Assembly (NCBI GenBank): GCA_965153355.1
Contig: OZ231126.1
Span: forward strand, 1,550,001 to 1,614,000
DNA from: Flaccisagitta enflata
Taxonomy: Eukaryota > Chaetognatha > Sagittoidea > Aphragmophora
Length of the DNA: 64,000 bases
Direction: 5' to 3'
Below are positions 11,634-22,734 of the stretch, piece after piece (position 1 is the first letter of the stretch; the number at the start of each line of letters is the position of its first letter). The position numbers were made by a program, and so were the translations under genes. A model generated the notes under the pieces. It saw only the letters and a list, made by a program, of their open reading frames with translations. It made no database searches and had not been told where the DNA came from.

Positions 11634-12599
11634 GTTTTTATACAAATTTTCTTTTTTTCGCAGACTAGTTAGCCTTTTTGTGATAGGTTGGTGAATGGTG
11701 TTGCTGCCTCGCAACAGTGACGAGTGACACTCTCACAGTATATTCTAAGGCAATAATAATTCTCGATGATGAAGCCATATGTCCAATAATTGAGAATATC
11801 CACATCACAAGGCACTAAAACTTAGATAATCACTTTTGATTCGAAATATGACAATGATAAGAGAAAAAGATCCTACAGAAAACATATCTCATACAAGAGT
11901 CTGTTTCTAAAGTAGCTTAGAGTGAAAAGAAAATCCGTAGCAAACAGCTTAGGAATTATTATTTGTTGGAAAAAAATATAAATGGAACCAGCGAAAAGGA
12001 AATGCGCCAGGGCTCAAGTTTTCGGCAACTAATCAAGAAAAGAACTACAGTGTTGATACGGACTTTGCTAAGGTATCTTTCCCGTGAACTCCGGTGGGTA
12101 AGGAGTGACTTTAACTGAAGCGTTTTTTTCAACAACTTGCGCTCATGGAATCAATTCCCCTACAATCATGCTCAACTTGCTGAATATAATGGCCCATGAT
12201 CACACGAACTAAGATAGGTAGAAAACGTTGTGGTAACAATGTCTTATTGGGCGTTAAACTAATTTTTATCACTACCTTTTCGTTTAGTTACCTAAAAAAT
12301 TTTTTGGAGCATTGATTATGCTCAGAATACTTATCCATTCAACATAAAATGAAAAAAAGATTTTTGAAATTTCCGACCCAAAAAATCTCTGATGATATCT
12401 TAACTGATTTTAAAGAGCCAACGAATCATTTGGTTACGGACAGCTTGTTGCGTTGGGCTAATCTTAATTTGCCGAAGAAACTACAGAACAACCCCAGTCT
12501 AACAGAACCGCCACTAACGGAATTTCGCCTTTAAAGGAAACAAATCCATAGAGCTTCAACTTCTTTCTTTTTTGCCACGCAACTCTCCATCCCGCTTTA
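11634..12599 (+). other. XKR intron, proximal part
   Basis: The intron runs 11634-16621, from GTTTTT to TTGTTTTTCAG. This first kilobase is AT-rich and shows no repeat or coding exon that I recognise. Confidence 0.55.
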
Positions 12600-12769
12600 T
12601 CCATTCGTCCGTCCGTCTGTCAATCTGTTGGTCGGTCACATTCCACTTTTTTCTGTGTTTTTTGTTCTTTGACCTCGCTGCTCCTGCGCAAATGGTCTAG
12701 TGCCCTCAAATATGGCCCCTGCCCACCCGCACGCGACTGGGATTGCCGTGTATCCGGCCTTGTTTTTTC
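12600..12769 (+). mobile_element. Family B element in XKR intron
   Basis: It runs from the GTCCGTCCGTCTGTC tract through TTTGACCTCGCTGCTCCTGC and CCCCTGCCCACCCGCACGCG to GTGTATCCGGCCTTG. The 5-prime hairpin is missing or diverged. Confidence 0.7.
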
Positions 12770-13249
12770 CTACTTTGGCTGTCAGACAACTTCACTCACA
12801 ACAGATTGAACTTGTTAGTCCCTTGAAACCGTGATTTTACTGTAAAGTCTACAATACCGTTTTCCCTGTGGACAAGTTCTTGTAACGAGGGCGTAAGTTC
12901 AAACTTTATTTGGTGGAACATCAAATCGATCCTCCACTTTATGTTAGTTTATCAGTAATAGCACGGGGGTTCATGGCAAAAAATGATCAGAGCCTTTATG
13001 TTCAGGAGATGTGCGCACCTTTTCATGGTATAATGCACCAAAAAAAATTTGGAGGTCGTCCGATGTCGGGAAGTTGGCGCCGCCACCCCCCCCCCCCTGA
13101 GTAAAGTGGTGGTGGTGGAACAAGACTTGTTGTTCAAGGTCATTTTGACCTCAAAATTGGGCAACTTTGCCTCAGAAAAATGAAAATAAATCCATGAGAT
13201 TATAAAACTAGAGCTCAAGAGCTAACCAGTGGTGCAATCTGCATATTTC

Positions 13250-14600
13250 TATCGTAACCAGTCAAACCAGCCTACCACCCAACCAGCCTACCAGCCTAAA
13301 AGTTTAAAATGTGTATAACTTTGGCATTTTTCAACCAATTTGGTTGAAAATTGGTATGTGGTCTGTGACTGGAAGGACTCAACATATAAATTCGATTTAT
13401 AAAGATTTTAGCATGCTAACCGGCCAAACCGGACTACCACCCAACCAGCCTACCAGCCTAAAAGTGAAAAACGTGCATAACTTTAGCATTTTTCAATTGA
13501 TTTGGTTGAAACTTGATATGTAGTCTCTGAATGCAAAGACCCAACATACAAGTTTGATTCATAAAGATTTTAGCATGCTAACCGGACAAACCGGACTACC
13601 ACCCAACCAGCCTACGAGCTTAAAAGTGAAAAATGTGCATAACTTTGTCATTTTTCAATTGATTTTATTGAAATTTCATATAAAGTCTTAAAATGGAAGG
13701 ACTCAACATATGTATTTGATTTGTTAAGATTTTAGCATGCTAACCGACCCAACCGGCCTACCACCTAACCAGCCTACCAGCCTAAAAGTGAAAAGCCTGC
13801 ATAAGTCTGGCATTTTTCAACCAATTTGGTTGAAACTTGGTATGTAGTCTCTAGATGGAAGGACTCAACATATGAATTTGATTTATAAAGATTTTAGCAT
13901 GCTAACTGGCCTACCACACAACCAACCTACCACCTTTAAAGTGATAAATGTGCATAACTTGAACAACTTTCAATCAATTTGGTTAAAACTTGGTATGCAG
14001 ACTCATAATGAAATGACTGGATGTATATATGTGACCAAAGCAGCTTACCTCTCAACCACTCCTTAGACAACGCCATTTTACAACGCCATTTGAAAATGCC
14101 AAATTGATTGAAAATTGTTCAAGTTATGCACATTTATGACTTTGAAGGTGGTAGGTTGGTTGGGTGGTAGGCTGGTTAGCATGCTAAAATCTTTTTAAAT
14201 AAAATTCTTATGTTCAGTCCTTCTATCTAGAGACTACGTACCAAGTTTCAGCCGATTCAATTAAAAATTGACAAAGAATTTCACGTTTTTCACTTTTAGG
14301 CTAGTAGGCTGGTTGGGTGGTCATACCGTTTGGCCAGTTAGCATGCTAAAATCTTTATAAATCAAATTCATATGTTGAGTCCTTCCATTCAGAGACAACA
14401 TACCAAGTTTCAACCAAATCAATTGAAAAATGCCAAAGTTATGCACGTTTTTCACTTTAAGCTGGTAGGCTAGTTGGGTGGTTGACCGGTTTGGCCGGTT
14501 AGCATGCTAAAATCTCTATAAATTGAATTCATAGGTTGAGTCCTTTCATTCAGAGACCACATACCAAGTTTCAACCAAATTGGTTGAAAAATGCCAAAGT
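13250..14600. repeat. 162-bp satellite in head-to-head orientation
   Basis: The marker TTAGCATGCTAA has its GCATGC at 13411, 13573, 13735 and 13898 in one orientation, and at 14179, 14341 and 14502 in the opposite one. Units also contain ACCACCCAACCAGCCTACC and GCATAACTTTGGCATTTTTC. The turn-round is near 14060-14090. Related units lie at 42.64-42.90 kb. Confidence 0.9.
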
Positions 14601-14611
14601 TATGCATGTTT

Positions 14612-14760
14612 TTAGTAACGGTCACGCAACTCTATAAGAGGCTTTGTCCGTCGGTCCGTCGGTCCGTCCGTCCCTAAGCATGAGTTGAAAAGTAGGAATC
14701 TCGCATTCCGCCCCTGCCCACCCGTCCGCAACTGGTGGCCGTGTATCCGGCCTTCTTCAC
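14612..14760 (+). mobile_element. Family B element inserted in satellite
   Basis: It starts TAACGGTCACGCAACTC, has TATAAGAGGCTTTGTCCGTC and GTCCGTCGG repeats, and ends GGCCGTGTATCCGGCCTTC. Satellite sequence (TGCATGTTTTT and CACTTTTAGGCTGG) resumes across it, so it inserted after the array formed. Confidence 0.75.
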
Positions 14761-15254
14761 TTTTAGGCTGGTAGGCCAGTTGGGTGGTAGGCTGGTTTGG
14801 CCAGTTATGATAGAAAAAAGCAGATTTTACCACTGGTTAGCTCTTGACCTCTAGTTTTATAATCTCATGGATTTTTTGTCATTTCTCTAAGGCAAAAAGG
14901 CCCAATTATGAGGTCAAAATCAAATTAAACAACAAGATTTGTACCATCATCACCACTTTACTTAGGGGGGGGGTGGCGGCGCCATCTTCCCAACATCGGA
15001 CGACCTCCAAATTTTTTTTGGTGCATTATACCATGAAATGGTGCGCACATCTCCTGAACATAAAGGCTCTGACCATTTTTTGCCATGAACCCCCGTGCTA
15101 ACCAGTAATGGCGGCTGTCGCCGTGAGGAAAAAAGTTGTAAGCATTGGTCACTTTTCACCAAGCTTTTGTTTTCAGTCACTGCAAATATTTCTACTTGTT
15201 AGATCAAACCAAAAGCACTTGCATGTATTGGTTGCACTGTTAATCAGAGAAATG

Positions 15255-15700
15255 TAGGTTTGAGCCAAATGAGCTAGATGAGCTAAAATGCTCAAAATCA
15301 CTCAACCACACAACCAGCTATGCTTATTGACATGCTTTTTTATATTTGCATTTATGTATTTATCCCATTAAAGATCAGAAAAGAATACTGAGCTAAATGA
15401 GCTAAGTGAGCTAGAATACATTAAAACACCCTCACAAATGAGTAACTGAGCTCACTGACATGCTTTTTTGTATCTGCTTTCTTACACATGTATCAAAATA
15501 TTCATTTATTTATTGCATTTGAAATCAGAAAAAAACACAGAGCAAAATGAGCTAAATGAGCTAAATGAGCTAAATGAGCTAGACTGCTAAAAATCACCCT
15601 CATAGATGAGCAGCTATGCTCATAAACTTGTTTTCTTGTATTTGCATGCTCAAACAAACATAAATACTCTCTTTTAATGATCCTACTTAAAATCATAAAA
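15255..15700. repeat. Degenerate 150-bp tandem with nested GAGCTAAAT repeats
   Basis: Three imperfect units each contain AATGAGCTAAATGAGCTAGA, a CACTCACAGATGAG-like segment and GACATGCTTTTTTGTATTTG. The GAGCTAAAT motif is itself repeated four or five times in the third unit. Confidence 0.75.
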
Positions 15701-16192
15701 AATAAAAAAAATTCAATTTGCATTTTTCGTAAATAAATCTTTAAAAAATCATAGCGCGAAAGATATTTGTCGTAGACCATTCTGCTTGGCGCTAAAGGAA
15801 AGAGAATTATCAAATTTACTTACCCTATAAATTTCATTGGAGGCCCCAATCGGTTGGTGGAGATCCCCAACTTCCTTCTAAGAAAACGAAAACCCTGTTT
15901 CTCTCGAATATGTCAAAAAGTCGAAGACTGACTTCGACTTTTCCCCCGATTACCTCAAATGACAAATATCGCGATATCTGAGGAATCTAGAATGTAGAAT
16001 GTAGAATCTAGATTCTTTCAGGATTTCTGACGGATCGTTAGCGACGATACTGTTAAGAGGGCACTGTCAACAACTGGAAAAAAATGTAAACTCAACAGTC
16101 ATCGCTGTCACGATTGTCGTTATTGACATTGTCATCATAATCATCGTCATTCCTGTCGTTGTCATCATTATTGTCATTTTCAAATTTTGTCA
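15701..16192. other. XKR intron, unassigned sequence
   Basis: Includes a GTCATCATCGTCATTG-type low-complexity patch near 16090-16190. No exon is evident. Confidence 0.5.
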
Positions 16193-16485
16193 TTATGAAA
16201 GTTGGACAACGTAACTACTCTAACCCAAACTAGCTTAAGGATGAGAGCCTTTTGAGCTCTCAATGGTGTTTAATCCGGACCCATCACAACTGTCCTTAAT
16301 GATTTCAAGAACATACCTTGAAGCACTCCATAAAACTTTCTGGCCGAAAGTCCCATCAGTAAGAAAATTCCATGATTTTCCGGTATTTGTGTAATGTGCT
16401 GGTGACAAGAAAGAGTACCAGATGAGTGTGCTGAATCGCAAGCTTTTATCTCTCACACCTATCAGATCATCCGATTGTAAAAATT
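16193..16485 (+). mobile_element. Family E interspersed repeat in XKR intron
   Basis: The segment starts ATGAAAGTTGGACAACG and includes AAGGATGAGAGCC, CCGGACCCATCACAACT and GAAAGAGTACCAGATGAGTG. The same blocks occur in the same order on the minus strand at 37138-37444. It may be a decayed coding fragment, because both copies can be read as a peptide with RFSTLIW, but the family is not recognised. Confidence 0.65.
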
Positions 16486-16621
16486 CTATCGTCATGAATG
16501 TTGCAATAAAAGTGACTCTTGGTAAAAGCATCAACAGCATCTGTATCTGTTTTAGTTTTGATGGAAGTGATGTTGCAGGTCACCAATATAACAGATCTTC
16601 GTGCGTTTTTTTGTTTTTCAG

Positions 16622-17969
16622 ATTGAAAGTGGTCATTTCCTTGTTGAAAATGTGTGAGGTGGCGTTGGAATCGGTTCCTCAGCTGGCGACACAGTGGGTA
16701 GCTGTTTGGATCAAGCAGATGATCCGTCTTGGACCAGGTGGATCCCGTGGAGGTGAATTCAGCATGAGCGTTCTCCAATGTCTGTCCGTATCCACGTCCA
16801 CACTCACGATCGCTTTCTCAATCGTGAGTTACATCGGTCAAAATCGGCGCAAGCAATGGATTCGTCTTGGATACCCACCAGCGGCTTCACTTCTGCCATT
16901 GGCTTGCCTCACACTGGTCGCCGTTCTCTCCGGAACTATTTCATTTAGATTGCTAGTGCTATTTGATAGCCCTAACATGCAGCTATATGCAGTTGCACTT
17001 ATAGTCGCTGTCTCTCTAAATACAGTTTCAATGTTTTTTACCCTCTTCGCTCTTCTCATGCCTTGCCATTGCGCATGTTGTGCTGGCCGATGTTGTAAAG
17101 TCATTCGCACTTTAGCTCATCTTTGCCTTAGTGGTATCTTACCAATAGTCATTATTTACGTACTCGCAGCTCATTATGCGGATCTGGTCAAAGAAATTCA
17201 AAAGCAAAACATAAATCACCTGTTTGTATTCATTATGATCTGCCTCATTATCCATTTTCTACTTGGAATCATTGTATTCTCGGGCCTCAACTACGCCAAA
17301 TTGTTCTCCCCAATCATTTCTGCGTTTGTTTCACTCGTGAGAAAAGTAGTCAACTGCCGTTGCGGCAATTTTATTTGTTGCCCTATTGAGTGGCAAATCG
17401 CCATTGATGAGATGCTCGATGATGTAGTGAAGGTCGAGGGTGAAAACCAGGTGGGAGGAGTTGAGGAGGCGGAGGAGCAGGATTTAGGGGCAGAGGAGCA
17501 GAGGGTGAAGCTTGTGAAGCTCAATGATGTAGTGAAAGTCGAGTGTGAAAACCAGGTGGGAGGAGTTGAGGAGGCGGAGGAGCAGGATTTAGGGGCAGAG
17601 GAGCAGAGGGTGGAGCTTGTGAAGCTCAATGATGTAGTGAAGGTCGAGGGTGAAAACCAGGTGGGAGGAGTTGAGGAGGCGGAGGAGCAGAATTTAGGGG
17701 CAGAGGAGCAGAGGTTGGAGTCTTTGATGCTCGATGATGTAGTGAGCGTTGAAGTAGAAAACCAGAAGGGAGGAGTTGCGGAGGAGCTGGAGCAGGAATT
17801 GGGGGATGAGGAGCAGAAGTTGGAGTCGTTGATGCTTGATGATGTAGTGAGCGTTGAAGTAGAAAACCAGAAGGGAGGAGTTGAGCAGGAGCAGGAGCAG
17901 GAGTTGGGGGCAGAGGAGCAGAGGGTGGAGCTTTTGAAGCTTAATGATGTAATGAAGGTCGAGGGTTGA
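16622..17969 (+). CDS. XK-related membrane protein, coding exon 2
   Basis: This exon encodes residues 139-587. It follows TTGTTTTTCAG and its first base completes an AGA codon begun in exon 1, giving ...DIARLKVVIS. Residues 151-160 read EVALESVPQL, the XK-family hallmark E-x3-E-S-x-P-Q. About five more hydrophobic segments follow, up to about residue 360, then a Cys-rich stretch CRCGNFICC. From about residue 403 the protein changes into acidic 35-residue repeats of the type LNDVVKVEGENQVGGVEEAE, probably coiled or disordered and cytoplasmic. The stop at 17967-17969 arises inside the repeat array from a 7-bp deletion, so the tail length may vary among alleles. An ATG upstream at 16422 in the same frame lies in intronic repeat and is not the likely start. 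Confidence 0.75.
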
Positions 17970-18790
17970 TGGGAGGTGTTTTGGAGGGCCAGGAGCAGGA
18001 ATTTGGGGATGAGGAGCAGAGGGTGGAATTTGTGATGCTTGATGATGTAGCGAAAGTTGAAGGAGAAATCCAGAAGGGAGGAGTTGCAGAGGAGCAGGAG
18101 CAGGATTTGGGGGCAGAGGAGCAGAGGGTGGAGCTTGTGATGCTTGATGATGTAGTGAAGGTCAAGGGTGGAAACCAGATGGGAGGTGTTTTGGAGGAGC
18201 AGGAGCAGGAATTTGGGGATGAGGAGCAGAGGGTGGAATTTGTGATGCTCGATAATGTAGTGAATGTTGAAGGAGAAATCCAGAGGGGAGGAAGAACCAG
18301 AAGGGAGGAGTTGAGCAGGAGCAGGAGCAGGAGCTGGGGGCAGAGGAGCAGAGGGTTGAGCAAGTGAAGCTCAACGATGTAATGAAGGTCGAGGGTAGAA
18401 ACCAGATGGGAGGTGTTTTGGAGGAGCAGGAGCAGGAATTTGGGGATGAGGAGCAGAGGGTGGAATTTGTGATGCTCGATGATGTATTGAAAGTTAGAGG
18501 AGAAATCCAGAAGGGAGGAGTTGCGGGGGAGCAGGAGCAGGATTTGGGGGCAGAGAAGCAGAGGGTAGAGCTTGTGAAGCTCAATGATGTAGTGAAAGTT
18601 GATGTAGAAAACCAGAAGGGAGGAGTTGAGCAGGAGCAGGAGCAGGAGCTGTTGGCAGAGGAGCAGATGGTGGAGCTTGTGGTGCTCAATGATGTAATGA
18701 AGGTCGAGGGTAGAAACAAGATGGGAGGTGCTTTGGAGGAGCAGGAGCAGGAATTTGTGGATGGGGAGCAGAGGTCTGTGATGCAATCTC
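17413..18790 (+). repeat. 105-bp coding minisatellite, 13 units
   Basis: The block GATGTAGTGA marks units at 17421, 17526, 17631, 17736, 17841, 17946, 18044, 18149, 18254, 18376, 18481, 18586 and 18691. All spacings are 105 bp except 98 bp after 17946 and 122 bp after 18254. Those two indels put the following units in different frames. Units 7-13 remain open in those frames to 18819 with the same peptide, so the whole array was probably coding until recently. Long minus-strand frames here are shadows of the repeat. Confidence 0.9.
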
Positions 18791-18984
18791 TGGAAACATC
18801 GGAAAGGCACATCGTTTAAAAAATGTTTATTTACATTACCATGTTTGTTGCATTTTTCTATCATAAATTCTTTAGCTAAGGATACAGAATACACATATTC
18901 ACAATTATTGAGACTAGATGCGATCAAACATAGATAACGCAAATGGCATAACTGCAAAAAGGGCCTGCTTAGATTGCTGTTATG

Positions 18985-19137
18985 TTTTTAGTCGCGGACA
19001 AGCCACTCTGCACCTTGCCGTGTCGGTCGGTCCGTCCGTCGGTCCCTCCGTAACATTTTTGAATCGCGAGTGGTTTTTGCATATCCGCTCCTGCCCAACC
19101 GTCCGCGACTGTCCTGCCGTGTATCCAGCCTTGTTTC
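18985..19137 (+). mobile_element. Family B element
   Basis: TTTAGTCGCGGACAAGCCAC, then GTCGGTCCGTCC repeats, then GCTCCTGCCCAACCGTCCGC and CCGTGTATCCAGCCTTG. Confidence 0.75.
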
Positions 19138-19297
19138 GAGTTTCTCAAACTTTTTGTAAATTTCACGATTAGCCTTAATTTCGATTCTGACTTGGCGCTC
19201 ACAGCGATCAGCGATGTTTATGAGCAAAATGGTGTTGTTTACTGACGTATATAACTATACTATATACAATATATTTTTCATCATATACTATATGGTA

Positions 19298-19942
19298 ACG
19301 GGTGGTCAAAAAAAAAGTGACTTTTTCATTTTCTCATATCTTTTGTAAAAAAATGTTTAGGATAAAATTTCTTTTTTTGCCAATAAGATATAGTGCAGGA
19401 GAATTTTTTCCATTATTATGATTTTTTCACATTTTGTGTACATGTCAAATTATTTATAAAAAACTGATTTTAATTTTGGACCACCTTGATTTTTACCAAA
19501 AATTTTCTGCTAAAAAATTGAAATCTTTTTATAGATTCACTATCTATAGTTAAAGACGACTCAAAAACTAATAAAAAACCGGAGAAAAATTATAACAATA
19601 CAAACATATACAAAAAAAAAAGATACTTCTAAAAAACATCAATTTCTTTTCTACTCAAATCTTTTAAACCAAAGCTTGGAGGCTTATAAATAATTGTATT
19701 TATTTCAAACGGGACCTAATAAACATGATTGTTTCTTAAAAACCATTGATTATCTATGTTATAACTGATTTATGCAAACATTTTATTTTTTTGTATTTAT
19801 ATACTTATTTCTTTTACAAAACCGAAAAAAATTAAATTTTTCTTACATTTTATTTCATTTTCAAAATACTAAGTCTTAAAAAAATTTTCAAACTTATTTG
19901 AAAAAATTCTAGCTTAGTCACTTTTTTTTTTTGACCACCCGT
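19298..19942. mobile_element. Family D MITE, 645 bp, TA target duplication
   Basis: The left end ACGGGTGGTCAAAAAAAAAG and the right end are inverted over about 24 bp (GTCACTTTTTTTTT, GACCACCCGT). A TA dinucleotide flanks each side (19296-19297 and 19943-19944), as for Tc1/mariner-type insertion. The interior is AT-rich and has no transposase. Confidence 0.85.
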
Positions 19943-19984
19943 TAATATCCATGGCCAAAAAAAATCGTGCATTGCTTATTTCTA

Positions 19985-20984
19985 CCATGACCTGATGCTG
20001 CTTTTGAGAAAGTACATAAAATCTATGACTATTCTTAAGAGCTTCAAGAAATCTTCAATTTGAGTTGTTGAACGAAATTTTTTTACAGACTTGAATTCAT
20101 GGACTACTACTTAGGCCATAAAAAACGCAATTTTCCTAATTAGACTTGAATTTTTGATAATTTAGCTCTTCAAATCTTTGGAGGAGAGCATGAATGTTTA
20201 GGACTAGTATCCATTTTGACCCTCTGAGCTGAAGCAGGTGCCCGAGCCGTATTTGAGCAAGGATTAAACAGGTTTTGCCCACATGTTCACTCAAAGCGGG
20301 ATCCCAAATTGAAGTGTTTTAGTCAACAACTTTTAAGGTTTCTACTTTATCCTAGAGTTAGTTAATGATACCAGGACCTTAACTCTTTTACTGGTTTACC
20401 TTTTGTTACTACTAGGGGCAATAATGGAGAGGAAAAATGGCACTGGTGACAGAGTTTGTTTTGCAGAAACCAATTTGAAGTTAGCTTAACTAAAAATGGG
20501 CAAGTTTTGTGTGAGTTTCAGAATGGAACTTTTTCAAAGATTGGTTAATATCCCTGAAACGGCTCATCATAGCTTTTTGGGACCAAGTTTTTTGAACTCC
20601 TCACTCAAAAACACTTTGAAAACACTCAAGAGAGCAGCACTCTTTGACCAGTATTGTACCCTTATCCTTTTGCGTGTAGATTGCGTTTTTTATGGCCCAA
20701 GTAGTAAAAGTCTTTATTTGATTAACATTTCTAAACGGATTGACTTAAAAAGATCTCATTTTCTTTTAAATTTTTCTTAGTTTCCTTTTGTCAGAAAAGT
20801 TTTTTATGCTTTAAAAGACAAAACTAAAAGTAAAGAGTCCCTTCAATTGACAGATTATGGTGATGCTAACTTCAAACTGTTGCCATTTCTAAACGAATTG
20901 AGCTATAACTTTCTTCTATGTCTAGATTTGAAGAATTTTTGAAGATCTTTCAAACGGTCACTGATTTTTTGTACTTTCATTTAG
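19985..20984. mobile_element. Decayed 1-kb foldback element
   Basis: GGCCATAAAAAACGCAAT near 20115 pairs with its complement near 20690. The regions around 20000-20060 and 20920-20980 also pair imperfectly (GTACATAAAATC with GATTTTTTGTAC). The ends are too diverged to define a target duplication. Confidence 0.6.
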
Positions 20985-20987
20985 CAC

Positions 20988-22222
20988 TGTGCTTTCAAAA
21001 CAATTCTGAGTGAAAAGTCATATAACTGTGGGTTTTTCTGCATTTTTGAGCAGTATTGGGGTGTTAGAGCATGTGACTAGCAAAGACAAAATCATTTCCT
21101 GAGCGTTTTTTGAGTAATCTTCAAAATCAGAAAAAGATAGACCTGATTTCAATGCAGATTCTTTTGGGATGTGTTGACAAAAATTATGAATACATATTAT
21201 CAATCTATGCAAAATTCCCTTTCATTTGATAGCACTAGTGCCCCCAGGGTGGAAAAAAGTTCAAGTTGAGTGACCATTGCCCCCAATTGGTTTTTTAGGC
21301 TCTATTCAATGTGGGGAAGTGTTTTCTAGCCAAATTCAAATCATCCTTGGGGCGCTTTTTGAAAAAAGTGAAAAATTCAAGATTTTTTGCATAATTTTTA
21401 ATAAAGAAATTTGCAGGTTGGTTCAACTTATTTTCTGATAGGATATTGTTATTCCTGATGAAATTCGATTTAATTTGATAGGTCGCACCATAGCCTTTTG
21501 AAAAGAAATAAAAGTTTCATTTCTTATGCTACCGTTACAAAAATCATAACGGTGGCCTAAAATTTGAAAATTATATTTCTTTTTAGAACCCTATAGTGCG
21601 ACCTATCAAAAAAAGGGAATTTTGCCAGGATTAACAATATGCCGTCAAAAAATAAGGCAGACTAATCTGTAAAATTTTGTATGCAAGATCAAACTAAAAA
21701 TCTTGAATTTTCTATTTTATTTAAAAAGCGCCCCAAGGATGATTTGATTTTGGCTAGAAAACACATCCCCACATTGAGTAGAGCCTACAAAACCAGGTGG
21801 GGGCAATGGTCACTAAACTTGAACTTTTTTCCACCCTGGGGGGCACTAGTGATAGGTCGCACTCAATATTTTTGCAAAGAATCAAGATTTGTATTTTTTA
21901 AGTCACCATTACAAAAAAGTAACGGTGGCTCAAAATATGAAAACCTAATTTCTTTATAAAACCATATAGTGTGACCTATCTAATGAAAGGAAATTTTGTA
22001 TAGAATAACAAAATGGGATCGAAAAATGAGTCAATCTAACTCATTAGAATCTGCATCAAAGATAGGTTGAATTTTTTTCTATTTTGAAGATTATTCAAAA
22101 AGCGCTCGGGGAATGATTTTGTTTTTGCTATTTACATGCTCATCCTCCCCAATACTGCTCAAAAATGCAGAAAAACCCACAGTTATATGACTTTCCAATG
22201 AGAATTTTTTAAAAGCACATGA
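20988..22222. mobile_element. Family C foldback, outer copy interrupted by a second copy
   Basis: The left arm with CATATAACTGTGGGTTTTTC near 21020 and the right arm with its complement near 22180 are inverted. Removing the inner element and one ATAG leaves about 612 bp, close to the 618-619 bp of the other two copies. Terminal bases are diverged, so end positions are approximate. Confidence 0.75.
21233..21851. mobile_element. Family C foldback, nested 619-bp copy
   Basis: Ends are CACTAGTGCCCCC and its inverted complement. The arms pair almost throughout, around the centre ACCGTTACAAAAATCATAACGG. ATAG occurs directly on both sides (21229-21232 and 21852-21855). CACTA-like ends with a 4-bp duplication fit the CMC (CACTA/Chapaev) group; that assignment is inference. 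Confidence 0.9.
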
Positions 22223-22732
22223 GTTAAGCCGGTCAAAGGCATTAAAAATCGCCATGTACGTTTTCTTTTTTTGGCCAAGGCTTTAAATGTTATCGAAATA
22301 GATTGAGATTGAATGGATGGAAAAAACGTTCTATTTTTTTCATCCAAATGCTAACACAGTTCCCCGCTCAAATACGGATTCTCTGTCCCTTCAACCTGTT
22401 ATTATTTGCTATATTGGCCAGAATAGAATTCCGCCTATAACAGCTAAAATTTATTGATCCCCTGAAATCCGTTAGAGCGGGATATAACTGTACACCATTA
22501 TATATAATGGAATTGATCAATGCATGCTTACATCTGTCATTTCCGACTAATACCATGCCTTCCATAATCACAAATGTGATTGAATACTTTTCATTAATTG
22601 ATTGATGCCAATAATGATGAATATCATCATGATTTGCTTTCTAAATTTTACTCAGTTTTGCCCTTCTCATGACGTTTTGGATCCAGCTTTGCGCGTTGGG
22701 GCAGTTCTAACTAAGTTACGGTGTAATCAAGG
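22223..22732. other. Spacer, nothing recognised
   Basis: AT-rich sequence with no supported feature. Confidence 0.5.
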
Positions 22733-22734
22733 TA

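Larger units (their letters stand above)
12960..15102. mobile_element. 2.1-kb foldback DNA element with internal satellite
   Basis: Inverted terminal repeats of about 300 bp begin AGCACGGGGGTTCATGG on the left and end with the complement on the right. They include GAGATGTGCGCAC, GGAGGTCGTCCGATGTC and a G-run. The sequence CAGTAAT occurs immediately outside both ends (12953-12959 and 15103-15109), a plausible 7-bp target duplication. The interior is a head-to-head satellite with a family B insertion at 14.6 kb. There is no transposase, so it is non-autonomous. Confidence 0.85.

Noticed and set aside
16422-16621. ATG start for XKR exon 2
   Set aside because: This part is intronic repeat. The AG acceptor at 16621 joins in phase with exon 1 and reconstructs the XK family sequence.
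17941-18957. 338-codon minus-strand frame over the XKR repeat array
   Set aside because: Antisense shadow of the 105-bp coding repeat, with repetitive composition and no domain.
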